Shown one piece after another: positions 40,789-49,381 of a stretch of DNA of 64,000 bases (positions are counted from its first letter, which is position 1; each line of letters opens with the position of its first letter). This DNA comes from Microvirga sp052115485. GTDB taxonomy: Bacteria > Pseudomonadota > Alphaproteobacteria > Rhizobiales > Beijerinckiaceae. The notes below the pieces were generated by a model. The model searched no databases and was not told where the DNA came from. It saw only the letters and a list, made by a program, of their open reading frames with translations. Location of the stretch: assembly GCF_052115485.1 (NCBI RefSeq), contig NZ_JBFRGU010000002.1:248001-312000 (forward strand), written 5' to 3'. Both the position numbers and the translations under genes were made by a program.

Positions 40789-42639
40789 TCAGATGACGTA
40801 GAAGTCCTTGTAAGTCATTTTGAGGTTCTTGGAGAGCTTCGCAATCTGAACCTGTGCTGACGAGCCCGTACCGTCCGCATCATAATACAGCGCGCCGGTC
40901 TTCTTGTTGTAGATGATGTGGTCGTCGGCATCGTGGGCTTTCGTGCCGATAGCGAACTCGCTCGCCTTCAGGACGCCCTTCTTGGCCAACCCCTTGAAGA
41001 TCGACTTGGCAAGATGGATCGTATCATCTCGGGCAGAAAAATCCGTGATCGTGTCGATGTTGGTTTTCTTGCTCGGCTTCGTGTCGAATACGAAGATGTC
41101 CTTGCCTGTCCCACCGCTCAAGGTGTCGTTGCCAGCGCCGCCATAGAGCTTATCGTTACCCGCCTCGCCGCTCAAAACGTCATTGCCGCCGTAGCCGAAA
41201 ATGACATCGTTACCGGCTTCTCCGGTCAACGTATCTGCGCCCGGAGTACCCTTGAGCTTCAGAGGAGCGGTCTCGACGACATTCGCCACGGTAAAGGTGA
41301 AGATCTTCGTCGCAGAAAGGCCGGACGGATCCTTGACCGTCACAGTCAGGCTGTAGCTCTTCTTCGTCTCGTAATCGAGAGCGCCGGTAAGAACCACGTT
41401 CTTGCCGTCTATGCGGAACGGGCCATCCGTGGTGTCGATGCTATAGGTGAGATTGTCTCCATCCGGGTCCGTGGCCGACAGTGTCGCGACAATGGTCGAG
41501 ACGAGCGCGTCCTCCCTGACCTCTTGGTTCGAAATTTTGAGATCTGTCGGCGCCCGGTTGGTGCCGGACATCTTCATATACTGCTCGATGATCGCATCGG
41601 CCGGCTTGCCGTGCGTGTAGTAACCGTCATCAGGGCTGGGATCAGCGGGGTATTCGCTGGCGTCGTAGTTCCAAAGCCAATATCCCGCAACCCAATCCTT
41701 ATTGGCCGCATCGGTAATGATCTTGAAAAAGGCCCGGAACATATCGGCTTGCTCGGCAAGATCGATCTCACCATCGCCCCATCTCCAGGGATCGTAGTTG
41801 CTTCCGTTGATGCTGCGGAAACCTGTTTCGGTGAAGATCAGTTTCTTGCCAGCCTGCTCGGCAATCCTTTTGAGAGCCTCGATGGCTGAGATGTTCTCGC
41901 CAAATCGGGCTTCAATGGGATCACGAACGTGGGAGAACTGCGAGGGTTTGGTCCACCCGTCGATAAGCTGCTGAACAGTCGGATTTTCGAGGTCGGTAAA
42001 GCTGATGTAAGGATTGGCTCCGACGTAATCCAGCTTATCCCAGAAGCTTACAGTCAGCGCTTCAGTCCAGGTCGCTGCATAAGTGAGCTTCCCGTGATAC
42101 TCCTGCCGGACCGCCGAGATGATATCGAGCCAGTATTCGCGATATTCGGGCCCGGTCATGCTTTCGCATTCGTTGCCGATCGCAAATGTCGAAATGCCCT
42201 GTGCTTCAGCAAATCGCGCGTAGTGAAGGGCGGATTCTTTGTATGATGCAAACCATTTGTCCGCCCAAGCCTTCGCCTGCGCCGGCGTGGAGCCTTCCGG
42301 CGGACCGATCAGCGCATTCCATTCTTCGGTCTGAATATTCACGTGCATCTTGAGGATGACCTCAAGTCCACGTTGTTTGGCGAAATTGACCGAATAGCTG
42401 ATCGAGTCATCGCTTTCGGTGCGTGGAGCGCCGTCTTCGTTGAAGCCGCCGGGCTCGTCATTGTCTCGATAGATACGAGTGGAGTTAAGCGTGTCCATAT
42501 AGACTGTCGGCACGAGCACCACTTGAGAAGCGCCATCGCCCTTCATCAATTGGATGTTGTTCTCGGACCATTCCATCCGATAGTTGCCGTCCCACCACGA
42601 CGGTATGCTCTCGGCTTGATATTCAAACAATCTGCTCAT
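40789..42639 (-). CDS. Secreted GH113-like glycosidase with cadherin and RTX domains
   Basis: 616-residue multidomain protein. Residues about 1-365 form a clan GH-A barrel similar to family 113 beta-mannanases, with the acid/base region FAIGNECES near residue 156 and nucleophile region IFTETGF near 269. A cadherin-like repeat follows (about 365-465, with ATDPDGDNLTYSI), then RTX nonapeptides (GEAGNDVIFGYGGNDVLSG) and a type I export tail ending YKDFYVI. It has no signal peptide, as expected. Likely an exported or surface polysaccharide hydrolase; the actual polysaccharide is unknown. It ends at a strong terminator next to the CRISPR array and has no transporter genes nearby. Confidence 0.85.
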   Translation of the reverse strand: MSRLFEYQAESIPSWWDGNYRMEWSENNIQLMKGDGASQVVLVPTVYMDTLNSTRIYRDNDEPGGFNEDGAPRTESDDSISYSVNFAKQRGLEVILKMHVNIQTEEWNALIGPPEGSTPAQAKAWADKWFASYKESALHYARFAEAQGISTFAIGNECESMTGPEYREYWLDIISAVRQEYHGKLTYAATWTEALTVSFWDKLDYVGANPYISFTDLENPTVQQLIDGWTKPSQFSHVRDPIEARFGENISAIEALKRIAEQAGKKLIFTETGFRSINGSNYDPWRWGDGEIDLAEQADMFRAFFKIITDAANKDWVAGYWLWNYDASEYPADPSPDDGYYTHGKPADAIIEQYMKMSGTNRAPTDLKISNQEVREDALVSTIVATLSATDPDGDNLTYSIDTTDGPFRIDGKNVVLTGALDYETKKSYSLTVTVKDPSGLSATKIFTFTVANVVETAPLKLKGTPGADTLTGEAGNDVIFGYGGNDVLSGEAGNDKLYGGAGNDTLSGGTGKDIFVFDTKPSKKTNIDTITDFSARDDTIHLAKSIFKGLAKKGVLKASEFAIGTKAHDADDHIIYNKKTGALYYDADGTGSSAQVQIAKLSKNLKMTYKDFYVI

Positions 42640-42813
42640 GTTTCAGCTTTCCTCGGGGCGACGCAGTACGTTGATGCGCCCCCACCCGGCGACGAGATGC
42701 AAAGGCGTCCTACGCGAGCTGAAATTCTAAAGCCCTCTTCGCCTCGCGCATCCTTCGTTCAGCCAGGGTCCACTGTCGCAAGGATGGGTTTTATTGGAAC
42801 GTGAGCTTCGGTC

Positions 42814-43590
42814 TCAAATGCCAGCATACCATTCGTAGCCGCGGTCTTCCCAATAGCCGCCTTTTCCTCCCGCGATTCCAGCAAGGCTATCGGTCATCTG
42901 GATGCGCATGAGGTACTTGGCGTGCTTGTATCCAAGCTGTCGCTCAACGCGCAGTCGCAAAGGCGCTCCGTGGGCTACGGGCAGATCGTCCCCGTTCATA
43001 CCGTAGGCAAGGATGGTCTGAGGGTGAAAGGCGTCGATGAGATCGAGGCTCTCATAATACTGCCCGCTTCCATCGGGCGTCTCTTCCAGAGAGTCGGCGC
43101 AGTACAGCACGGCATAGCGGGCGTTTGGCAACAGACCCGCGCTCTGCAGAACGAGACCGAGCGGGACGCCGGTCCATTTGCCGATGGCACTCCACCCTTC
43201 AACGCAGTCATGCCGTGTTATTTGTGTGCGGGACGGAAACCGTTTGAGATCTGCAAGGGATAGGCTCAGCGGATGACTGACCAGCCCATCGACCACCAAC
43301 CGCCATTCGGCAAAATTGTTGTCCATCAGGCGCGCGTATTCTTCCCCGTCCGGCATGTTCGTTCCATTGACCTTGAATACGGGAGAAAGATCGGCCTCGG
43401 TATATTCGCGCGCCAAAGCTCCTTTCGATAGAAGTGCGCGCTGCGTCGCCTTCGTGACAGATTCTGCCATTTCGAGGATGTGCTGCACGCGCTCGTCCTG
43501 CGTGAGGCGATCGCACCCGCTGAGTAACAGTGCCCCCGCTCCTGCCGTCGAAAGCCTGAGGAAGCGACGCCGGGACAATACCATTGTCAT
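42814..43590 (-). CDS. Periplasmic molybdopterin-dependent oxidoreductase (sulfite oxidase/MsrP family)
   Basis: 258-residue protein with a twin-arginine signal (SRRRFLRL) that also carries a lipobox (LLLSGC), so it may be a Tat-exported lipoprotein. The sulfite-oxidase-type Mo-cofactor fold is indicated by ITRHDCVEGWSAIGKW, where C129 is the expected Mo ligand, and by VAHGAPLRLRVERQLGYKHAKYL. The end ESLAG-GYWEDRGYEWYAGI matches family members. The upstream gene encodes a cytochrome b, overlapping by four bases, so electrons probably pass between the Mo centre and the quinone pool. Substrate unknown. Confidence 0.88.
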   Translation of the reverse strand: MTMVLSRRRFLRLSTAGAGALLLSGCDRLTQDERVQHILEMAESVTKATQRALLSKGALAREYTEADLSPVFKVNGTNMPDGEEYARLMDNNFAEWRLVVDGLVSHPLSLSLADLKRFPSRTQITRHDCVEGWSAIGKWTGVPLGLVLQSAGLLPNARYAVLYCADSLEETPDGSGQYYESLDLIDAFHPQTILAYGMNGDDLPVAHGAPLRLRVERQLGYKHAKYLMRIQMTDSLAGIAGGKGGYWEDRGYEWYAGI

Positions 43591-44435
43591 GAGGGCGGCC
43601 TCTCCGGTTTAATGGCGTAGTAGCCCGTGATCATGGAACGCATGTTGTTCCAGACCCCGGAAACCAGCACCATGGCAATGTGAACGGCGACGAATGTTAC
43701 GATCAGCGACGCGGTGATGAAATGGATGGTCCGCGCCGATTGGCGCCCCCCGAAAAGATCCAGCATCAAGGGAAACGCTGCGTTGACACCCGGTGACATG
43801 GTGAGGCCCGTTGCCACCATGAGCGGCAACAGCACGAAGAGGACGACCAGATACGTCATTTTCTGAAGCGAATTGTAGCGCCGCGCTTCCTGGCCTCGGG
43901 GAAATCTCAGACGTGCGTGATCGGCGATTTCTAGAACCAGATGATGCGCCGTGAGCTGATCGCGATTGGGCTTGAGATCGCGACGGAAATGTCCTGCTCC
44001 GATCCCGTAGAGCATATAGAGAAGCCCATTGGTCACGAACAACCAAGCGAAGAAGAAATGCCATCGGCGGCCACCCGCGAGATCCTGATAGCTTGGAATG
44101 GTCAGCCACGCAGGGAAAGCGCGCGGGTAAAGCTCGCCTCGTACCTCCGATGCGCCCAGAAACCCTGTCGTTGGAATGACGAGAGAGCCTACACGCGTCA
44201 CGCCGCTGATGCTGTTGCCGTTCTCCAGAGTCTCGATCGAAAGCGCAGCATGGTCGTGATCGGCACCGTATTTACCCCAGTAGAGGCGCGGATGCGCATT
44301 GAAGATCTGCAATCCACTCAATAGAAGGAAGGTAATGCAGATCACATTGATCCAATGGGTCACGCGTACCGTAACCGCGTGCCGATAGACGAATGAATCT
44401 TCAGTCGGCGCCGGCACCTGGTCCTGCTCTTCCAT
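43587..44435 (-). CDS. Cytochrome b-type membrane subunit for the Mo-oxidoreductase
   Basis: 282-residue protein with about four to five membrane helices of the cytochrome b561/thiosulfate reductase subunit type. Likely haem ligands are the His of VRVTHWIN near residue 27, RRWHFFFAW near 125, and the His residues of ARTIHFITA and FVAVHIAM near 235-255. Its stop overlaps the start of the Mo-protein gene (ATGA), which makes the pairing firm. Together they form a periplasmic redox complex using or supplying quinone electrons. Confidence 0.88.
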   Translation of the reverse strand: MEEQDQVPAPTEDSFVYRHAVTVRVTHWINVICITFLLLSGLQIFNAHPRLYWGKYGADHDHAALSIETLENGNSISGVTRVGSLVIPTTGFLGASEVRGELYPRAFPAWLTIPSYQDLAGGRRWHFFFAWLFVTNGLLYMLYGIGAGHFRRDLKPNRDQLTAHHLVLEIADHARLRFPRGQEARRYNSLQKMTYLVVLFVLLPLMVATGLTMSPGVNAAFPLMLDLFGGRQSARTIHFITASLIVTFVAVHIAMVLVSGVWNNMRSMITGYYAIKPERPPS

Positions 44436-44579
44436 CGGTCGCGACCCTCTAGGTCCCGCATATTATGCGATGCCGCTCTCGTCACTTGAAGGGCGGCATC
44501 TCTCTCAACGATCACTTCTTCAGCTTCATCTGCACTGCATGCTTCAGGCATTCATCATCGCGCCCGATGAACGGAGCTC

Positions 44580-44918
44580 TTACAAATTTCTGTTTTGAGC
44601 GTCGCTGCTTCCAGATTTTGTATAGATAGTGATCATCTTGGTGACCTCCGAGCTATAATCGCGAAGGGTCTCCTCGATCCAGCGGGACTGAATCTCGGCG
44701 GCATCCGTCAGGTTCTTACTGCTCAGGATCTTGCGCATTGTGTCGCTGTCTTTCTCAAGGCGCTTGGATACGAAGTCGACCATCTCGCGCTGAGAGTCAC
44801 GGGCCGCGGTCAGCCAGGTCCCCATTCCATCCACCAATGCTCGACTGTTGCCAGCGACGAGAGAATTGTCGGCGATATGGTGCACGTTCGATGTTCCCGT
44901 CTTTTTGAGAGTTGTCAT
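44580..44918 (-). CDS. Phasin-like protein
   Basis: A 112-residue protein, mostly helical, with the pattern ALVDGMGTWLTAARDSQREMVDFVSKRLEKD typical of phasin-family granule-associated proteins (polyhydroxyalkanoate binding or stress-related). I start at the ATG giving MTTLKKTG (44918), because AGGAGG lies nine bases upstream; a longer frame upstream has no such signal. No PHA synthase is in the window. Family assignment rests on composition and length, so it is moderate. Confidence 0.65.
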   Translation of the reverse strand: MTTLKKTGTSNVHHIADNSLVAGNSRALVDGMGTWLTAARDSQREMVDFVSKRLEKDSDTMRKILSSKNLTDAAEIQSRWIEETLRDYSSEVTKMITIYTKSGSSDAQNRNL

Positions 44919-45230
44919 GGTTCGTCCTCCTGAACAAAACGCTCGTACTTCGGAAACGAACGGGTCGCGCCGCCACCTGTTCCAAGTCGCTCGAGCCGAA
45001 TTCTGTCGCATACCGAGACGAGTTGTTCTGAGGACCTCATGAATGAGCTGAGCCGACGTCTCGTTCGGGTCGGTGCCGCGCTCCTTCGCTTACCACGTGA
45101 CGCGCTATGACGCTGCGGCGTGCTAGTTCGTGATATCGTAACACTTTACAAGAGGTTGTATTGGTGCGTTATTGTCGCAATACCTGCGATGCCGAAACGG
45201 AATGCGCCTCTAACTCTACTGGAGGGTGAA

Positions 45231-46049
45231 TTGCGAAAAAGCCTCGTCTGGGCGGCGCTTGTCGTCGGTGTCGGGTTTGGTTCCCTGCCCGGAAAAGTGA
45301 CCGCCGCCGATCTTACGCTTAGGATGCAACCAGCCCCTTCTCCCTCCCCGTCGTCAGGCTGGGCGTTTCAAGCAACAATGTATGGCTGGGCAACCTCGCT
45401 CGATGGAGATGTAGGGATACGCAACCTTCCCAGCGTCAAAGTCGACGCGTCTTTTACCGACATTTTCGAGCACCTGGACGGCGCCTTCATGGGCTCTTTT
45501 CTGGCCAAGAATGGCGATTGGATGATCCTGACCGATCTCGTCTGGTCGCAATTGTCCAATGACGCGACCTTGAAGATCGCCAATGAACCGACGGTCAAGT
45601 TCAAACAGCGCATGCTGATTGCCTCAGCCATAGCGGGCTACCGGCTGCCTCTCGGCAATCCGGATGTGGACTTAAGCCTGACGGCTGGTGTGCGCTATCA
45701 ACGACTTACAGCTGAGACAACGGTCATTCCGGGAGTGGTTCCTATCAGTCTGACTGGATCCCAGACGAAGGACTGGGTTGATCCCGTCGTCGGTCTGGTT
45801 CTGCAATACCGCATTGACGAGCGCTGGTTCGTCAATGCCCTCGCCGATATCGGCGGCTTTGGCGTCGGCTCGCAACTCACCTCACAGGGATTCCTTGCCG
45901 TCGGGTACAAATGGACGGAAGCAATTTCAACCGCTGTCGGCTACCGCGCGCTTTACACCAATTATAAATCCAGCAGCGATGAAACTGGAAGTTTTCGATA
46001 TGACACCACGATGCACGGGCCTTTCATGAGTCTTGCGTTCCATTTTTGA
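45231..46049 (+). CDS. Predicted outer-membrane beta-barrel protein
   Basis: A 272-residue protein starting at TTG 45231, chosen because GGAGGGTG precedes it closely and the resulting N-terminus (MRKSLVWAALVV... to TAADL) is a clean signal peptide; an ATG start further upstream (45189) would give a less typical leader. The mature part shows alternating beta-strand sequence and ends MSLAFHF with a terminal Phe, as in outer-membrane proteins. GYRLPLGNPDVDLSLTAGVRY and WFVNALADIGGFG are typical of small porin-like or OmpA-type barrels. Function unknown. Confidence 0.75.
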   Translation: MRKSLVWAALVVGVGFGSLPGKVTAADLTLRMQPAPSPSPSSGWAFQATMYGWATSLDGDVGIRNLPSVKVDASFTDIFEHLDGAFMGSFLAKNGDWMILTDLVWSQLSNDATLKIANEPTVKFKQRMLIASAIAGYRLPLGNPDVDLSLTAGVRYQRLTAETTVIPGVVPISLTGSQTKDWVDPVVGLVLQYRIDERWFVNALADIGGFGVGSQLTSQGFLAVGYKWTEAISTAVGYRALYTNYKSSSDETGSFRYDTTMHGPFMSLAFHF

Positions 46050-46144
46050 CGCCTGAACATGTCGAGGCATGCCTCACGAGCGGTTCGGTTAGTGAAAAGT
46101 GACAGGGGCGGCAGATGCCATTTTGTAGGGAAAGAGACTTTCGA

Positions 46145-46158
46145 TTGACAAGGATCAA
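46145..46158. promoter_or_regulatory. FixK/FNR-type box upstream of the 46212 gene
   Basis: TTGACAAGGATCAA fits the consensus TTG(A/C)-N6-(T/G)CAA of FixK2/FNR-type regulators. It lies 53 bases before the ATG at 46212. A Crp/Fnr-family gene is encoded at 48496, a plausible regulator. Confidence 0.6.
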
Positions 46159-46211
46159 TGTGACGTCAGTGGCCTTCCTTTTAAGGTAATTTTATTCACA
46201 CAGGAGCGGGC

Positions 46212-46619
46212 ATGTCGGGACACGGGGATATCGTTTCGGGATTGAGCTTCCAACCGCAGACTTCTGTTGCGGCTGTCGATCGTTCTCAGGACCGGACTGG
46301 TCCAGCAGGGCACAGCGAGCTGCTTCTTGCATTCAACCTTTTCAGACGGAGGTTTGCGGCGGATATCGTATGCGCCGTTCCCGAGGACAGGCGTGTGCCG
46401 GGGTTCATCCGAGGCGACGATTGGTATTTCGCGGGAAAAATTGAACCGCGTGGACGGCGTATCCCCGGGTTCGATCTTTCCGCGGCGAGAGAGTCATCGG
46501 CGCGTCTTGGGTTCTATCTTTTTCAAACCTGGGGCGACATCGTGTCGGATGAGACGCGGTGGCAAAATGTGCCACCTGTTCAGGCGATGCAAACCATGAC
46601 GGGATATAACGGCCTCTGA
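46212..46619 (+). CDS. Hypothetical protein with FixK-type promoter
   Basis: A 135-residue protein that I do not recognise. It has no signal peptide or membrane segment. Notable parts are DRTGPAGHSELLLAFNLFRR near residue 30 and FIRGDDWYFAGKIEPRGRR near residue 65, and the end is VPPVQAMQTMTGYNGL. The start has AGGAGCG nine bases upstream, and a FixK/FNR box lies 53 bases before the ATG, so it is probably made when oxygen is low. Codon use looks like its neighbours. No function is proposed. Confidence 0.6.
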   Translation: MSGHGDIVSGLSFQPQTSVAAVDRSQDRTGPAGHSELLLAFNLFRRRFAADIVCAVPEDRRVPGFIRGDDWYFAGKIEPRGRRIPGFDLSAARESSARLGFYLFQTWGDIVSDETRWQNVPPVQAMQTMTGYNGL

Positions 46620-46653
46620 TCTGCTCGGATGGCCGGCGTGGAGCGGCGTTCCG

Positions 46654-47598
46654 ATGAATCCTGCCGTGGCTCGCCACCGAACGCATCTCCCCCAGACCCT
46701 CTTTGGTCTCGTTGTGCGTGTGAGCCGAAACGATCAGGTGTGGCTCGCCGTTCTCTCCGTGCTGGTCTTCGTTGTCGGAGTGGCGCCCTTGGAACTTCAG
46801 CGCCGCATCGTCAACGACGCCTTCAAGGGAAATAGCTACGGTCCTATAGCACTATTGTGCACACTCTATCTTTGTTTTGCGCTGACCGAAGGGCTGTTGA
46901 AGCTTGTTCTAAATGTTTATCGCGGACGTGTCAGCGAGAGTGCGGTGAGATGGCTGCGTTCAATGATCCTCCATCACACTCAGCCCGAGCGGACGGTAGA
47001 GCTTCGCGGGATCGAAATGTCGATGGTGCTGGCGGAGGCCGATCCCATTGGCGGGTTTATCGGGTTGAGTGTCTCCGAACCTGTCCTCCAGGGTGGAGTT
47101 CTCATCAGCACGCTGACCTATCTTGTGTATCTTCAGCCATTAATGGGCATCATTACATTCGCAGTGCTGTGCCCGCAGGTTTTCTTCATTCCCGTCATAC
47201 AGAGCGCGATCAATCGCCGGGTTCAGACCCGCATAGCGACATTGCGCGATGTCAGCGGCTCCATGCTCGGCGGGGACAAGGTGGAACCTATCCAACGGCG
47301 GAGGCTTAGAAACGTTTTTACGCTAAACGTGAGTGTATACCGGTTGAAATTCGCCATGAATTTTTTCATGAACCTGCTCAACCACCTCGGAATTACAGCC
47401 ATTCTCGCTCTTGGTGGGTACTTCGTGGTCAAAGGGCAGACGGAGATCGGCACCGTCGTGGCCTTTGTTTCCGGACTGGCCCGGATCAACGATCCCTGGG
47501 GGGATCTCGTGAACTGGTTTCGCGATCTCAGAATGACCCAGGCGAAATATGAGTTGGTGTACGGCGCGGTCGAGAAAGGCCGTGTGGCTTCACTTTAG
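46654..47598 (+). CDS. Lone ABC transporter membrane domain protein
   Basis: A 314-residue protein with about six hydrophobic segments and the cytosolic coupling-loop pattern of type 1 ABC exporters (RGRVSESAVRWLRSMILHH, and RRRLRNVFTLNVSVYRLKFAMNFF). It lacks the Walker A, signature and Walker B motifs of an ATP-binding domain, and none follows: the next gene is on the other strand. GTVVAFVSGLARINDPWGDLVNWFRDLRM is the end expected of the membrane domain. It may be a truncated exporter or a specialised solo membrane protein. GGAG lies ten bases before the ATG. Confidence 0.7.
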   Translation: MNPAVARHRTHLPQTLFGLVVRVSRNDQVWLAVLSVLVFVVGVAPLELQRRIVNDAFKGNSYGPIALLCTLYLCFALTEGLLKLVLNVYRGRVSESAVRWLRSMILHHTQPERTVELRGIEMSMVLAEADPIGGFIGLSVSEPVLQGGVLISTLTYLVYLQPLMGIITFAVLCPQVFFIPVIQSAINRRVQTRIATLRDVSGSMLGGDKVEPIQRRRLRNVFTLNVSVYRLKFAMNFFMNLLNHLGITAILALGGYFVVKGQTEIGTVVAFVSGLARINDPWGDLVNWFRDLRMTQAKYELVYGAVEKGRVASL

Positions 47599-47634
47599 CG
47601 GCCGTCGAAAGCCGAAATGCGCACAGTGGGGCGA

Positions 47635-48366
47635 TCAGGAATCGCTGAACTTGTCGCGACCTTTCACCTCGGCTGCAAAAACATATCCCACCCCGCGAAC
47701 GGATTTGATGAAGGCAGGATGCTTCGGATCCGGTTCGATCTTTTTCCTCAGACGAACCACCTGCGCGTCGATGGTTCGCTCGAACGCGCTCAGACCTCGT
47801 CCCTTCGTGATGCCCATCAAACGGTCTCGATGCAGCACGTGCTGAGCGTTTGTTGCGAGCGCTGTCAGAAGGTTGAATTCACCGCTCGTCAAAACGACCT
47901 CCTTGCCATCGGGTGCCGTTAAGCGCCTCCGGCCGAAATCGAGCGACCAGCCTTCGAACTCGACAATTCCGCTTTGCGTAGATGTCTCGTTCGACGCTGG
48001 CGTCACCCGTCGCACAAGACTGCGAATGCGGGCTAGCACTTCACGCAGATGAAACGGCTTCGCAACGTAGTCGTCCGCGCCCATTTCCAACCCGATCACC
48101 CGGTCGACCATATCGTTGCGCCCGGTGAGCATGATGATGCCGATCGACGGATTGCTTTGTCGGATCTCGTGAGCGAGAGCGAGACCGTCCTCGCCGGGCA
48201 AAACGAGGTCCAGGAGGACAATGTCTACGGGGTCCTTGGACAGCGCGTCGCGCAGGGCCTGCCCGTTTTCCGCCGCGCTGACGTGAAACCCTTCCTCCAA
48301 CAGATAGCGTGAAAGCATCTGCCGGATACGCAAGTCGTCATCGACGATGAGAACATGCGGGTTCAT
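47635..48366 (-). CDS. OmpR-family response regulator
   Basis: 243-residue two-component regulator. The receiver domain has the acidic patch DDD at residues 9-11, phosphoacceptor D53 (VLLDLVLPGEDG), and the MLTGRN and YVAKPF segments. The C-terminal winged helix shows GEFNLLTALATNAQHVLHRD and RTIDAQVVRLRKKIEPDP. No histidine kinase gene is adjacent on the same strand, so it is an orphan here, unless the hybrid kinase at 49837 or one elsewhere serves it. Three 10-bp-spaced GTTACA-like repeats lie just upstream of its start. Confidence 0.9.
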   Translation of the reverse strand: MNPHVLIVDDDLRIRQMLSRYLLEEGFHVSAAENGQALRDALSKDPVDIVLLDLVLPGEDGLALAHEIRQSNPSIGIIMLTGRNDMVDRVIGLEMGADDYVAKPFHLREVLARIRSLVRRVTPASNETSTQSGIVEFEGWSLDFGRRRLTAPDGKEVVLTSGEFNLLTALATNAQHVLHRDRLMGITKGRGLSAFERTIDAQVVRLRKKIEPDPKHPAFIKSVRGVGYVFAAEVKGRDKFSDS

Positions 48367-48390
48367 GTGAGGCCGCCTTAGAGTGCGTCC

Positions 48391-48416
48391 GTTACATTTC
48401 GTTACACAACCTTACC
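48391..48416. promoter_or_regulatory. Direct repeats GTTACA x3 at 10-bp spacing
   Basis: GTTACA at 48391 and 48401 followed by CTTACC at 48411 recur every ten bases. OmpR-family regulators bind such head-to-tail repeats. The site lies 25 bases upstream of the response-regulator start and may mediate autoregulation, and perhaps control of the divergent Crp/Fnr gene. Confidence 0.5.
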
Positions 48417-48495
48417 GTTTCTCATCAGAGCGCCACGAAAGAGTTGTATCGCATTTTCTACTCTGGGCTGTCCAAAGGCAAGACAGGAGGCTCCC

Positions 48496-49221
48496 ATGGC
48501 CGATCTCGCGTGCCCGGATACGTATTCGCCTCTTACATATCTCGACAAAACGGGCCGAACCTTAAGGCAGTTTTTCCAAGAGCAGCCATCGGAAAATTTT
48601 CGGGCTGGGCAGACTGTATTTTGGGAGGGTGATGATGCTTCCAGTATCGTCCAGGTCGTTCAAGGTGTCCTGCGCCTGTATCGGATACTGCCAGATGGCC
48701 ACCGCGCAATAACCGGGTTTGTTTTTCCAGGAGAAGTAAGAGGCGTCGCTTTTCACCAAACCTGTCTCTATACTGCGGAGGCGATCACCGATGCCCGCAT
48801 TCGGCGTTACTCGTGTACGCGTCTTCGGAGATGCGCGGCAGAGGATCCCGTTTTGCGACAGGACATCGCCGCCGCGATTTCCGACGAGTTTTTACAGGCC
48901 CATGAGCAAATCGTGGTGCTGGGGTGCAAGAGTGCCGAAGAACGGGTCGCAAGCTTTCTTCTCATGATCGCGCGCAGAACTGGCAGCTTTGCATCGAGCC
49001 CGGTCGAGATCGGCGTCCCTATGACGCGCCTCGATATGGCAGACTGCCTGGGTCTGACCATCGAAACCGTTTGCCGGGTCGTCGCCAAGCTGAAGCGTTT
49101 GGATCTGGTTTCGTTCAAAGGCCGCAATCTCGCAATCCTCCATGCGCCTGCCGCCCTCGCAAACTTCGCTGGAGAAGATGTGCTCGATGGCTGCCTAGAC
49201 GCCCCTGCCCTCGCCTCCTGA
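48496..49221 (+). CDS. Crp/Fnr-family transcription regulator (FixK-like)
   Basis: 241-residue regulator with an N-terminal cyclic-nucleotide-binding-type beta roll and C-terminal helix-turn-helix (VPMTRLDMADCLGLTIETVCRVVAKLKRL near residues 170-205). The oxygen-sensing Cys cluster of Fnr is missing; only scattered Cys (such as DLACPD) are present, so it is more like FixK or FnrN-related proteins regulated by level rather than by an iron-sulphur cluster. GGAGG precedes the ATG. FixK-type boxes at 46145 and 49284 are candidate targets. Confidence 0.85.
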   Translation: MADLACPDTYSPLTYLDKTGRTLRQFFQEQPSENFRAGQTVFWEGDDASSIVQVVQGVLRLYRILPDGHRAITGFVFPGEVRGVAFHQTCLYTAEAITDARIRRYSCTRLRRCAAEDPVLRQDIAAAISDEFLQAHEQIVVLGCKSAEERVASFLLMIARRTGSFASSPVEIGVPMTRLDMADCLGLTIETVCRVVAKLKRLDLVSFKGRNLAILHAPAALANFAGEDVLDGCLDAPALAS

Positions 49222-49283
49222 CGTCAGCAACTCCCGCCTCTTGAGCGGATTGCGTCTCCGATTCCTGGCCTGCGAACTCATCC

Positions 49284-49297
49284 TTGCGAAAAATCAA
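49284..49297. promoter_or_regulatory. FixK-type box upstream of the UspA gene
   Basis: TTGCGAAAAATCAA fits TTG(A/C)-N6-(T/G)CAA, 84 bases before the universal stress protein ATG (49382) and downstream of the Crp/Fnr gene. One half is less standard than at 46145. Confidence 0.45.
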
Positions 49298-49381
49298 ACT
49301 TACGCTCGGTTGCGGGATTAACATCCTAACTTGCGCGCCCCCACGAGGAGGCCCCCTGGCGTCGCCAGAAAGGAACCTGCC

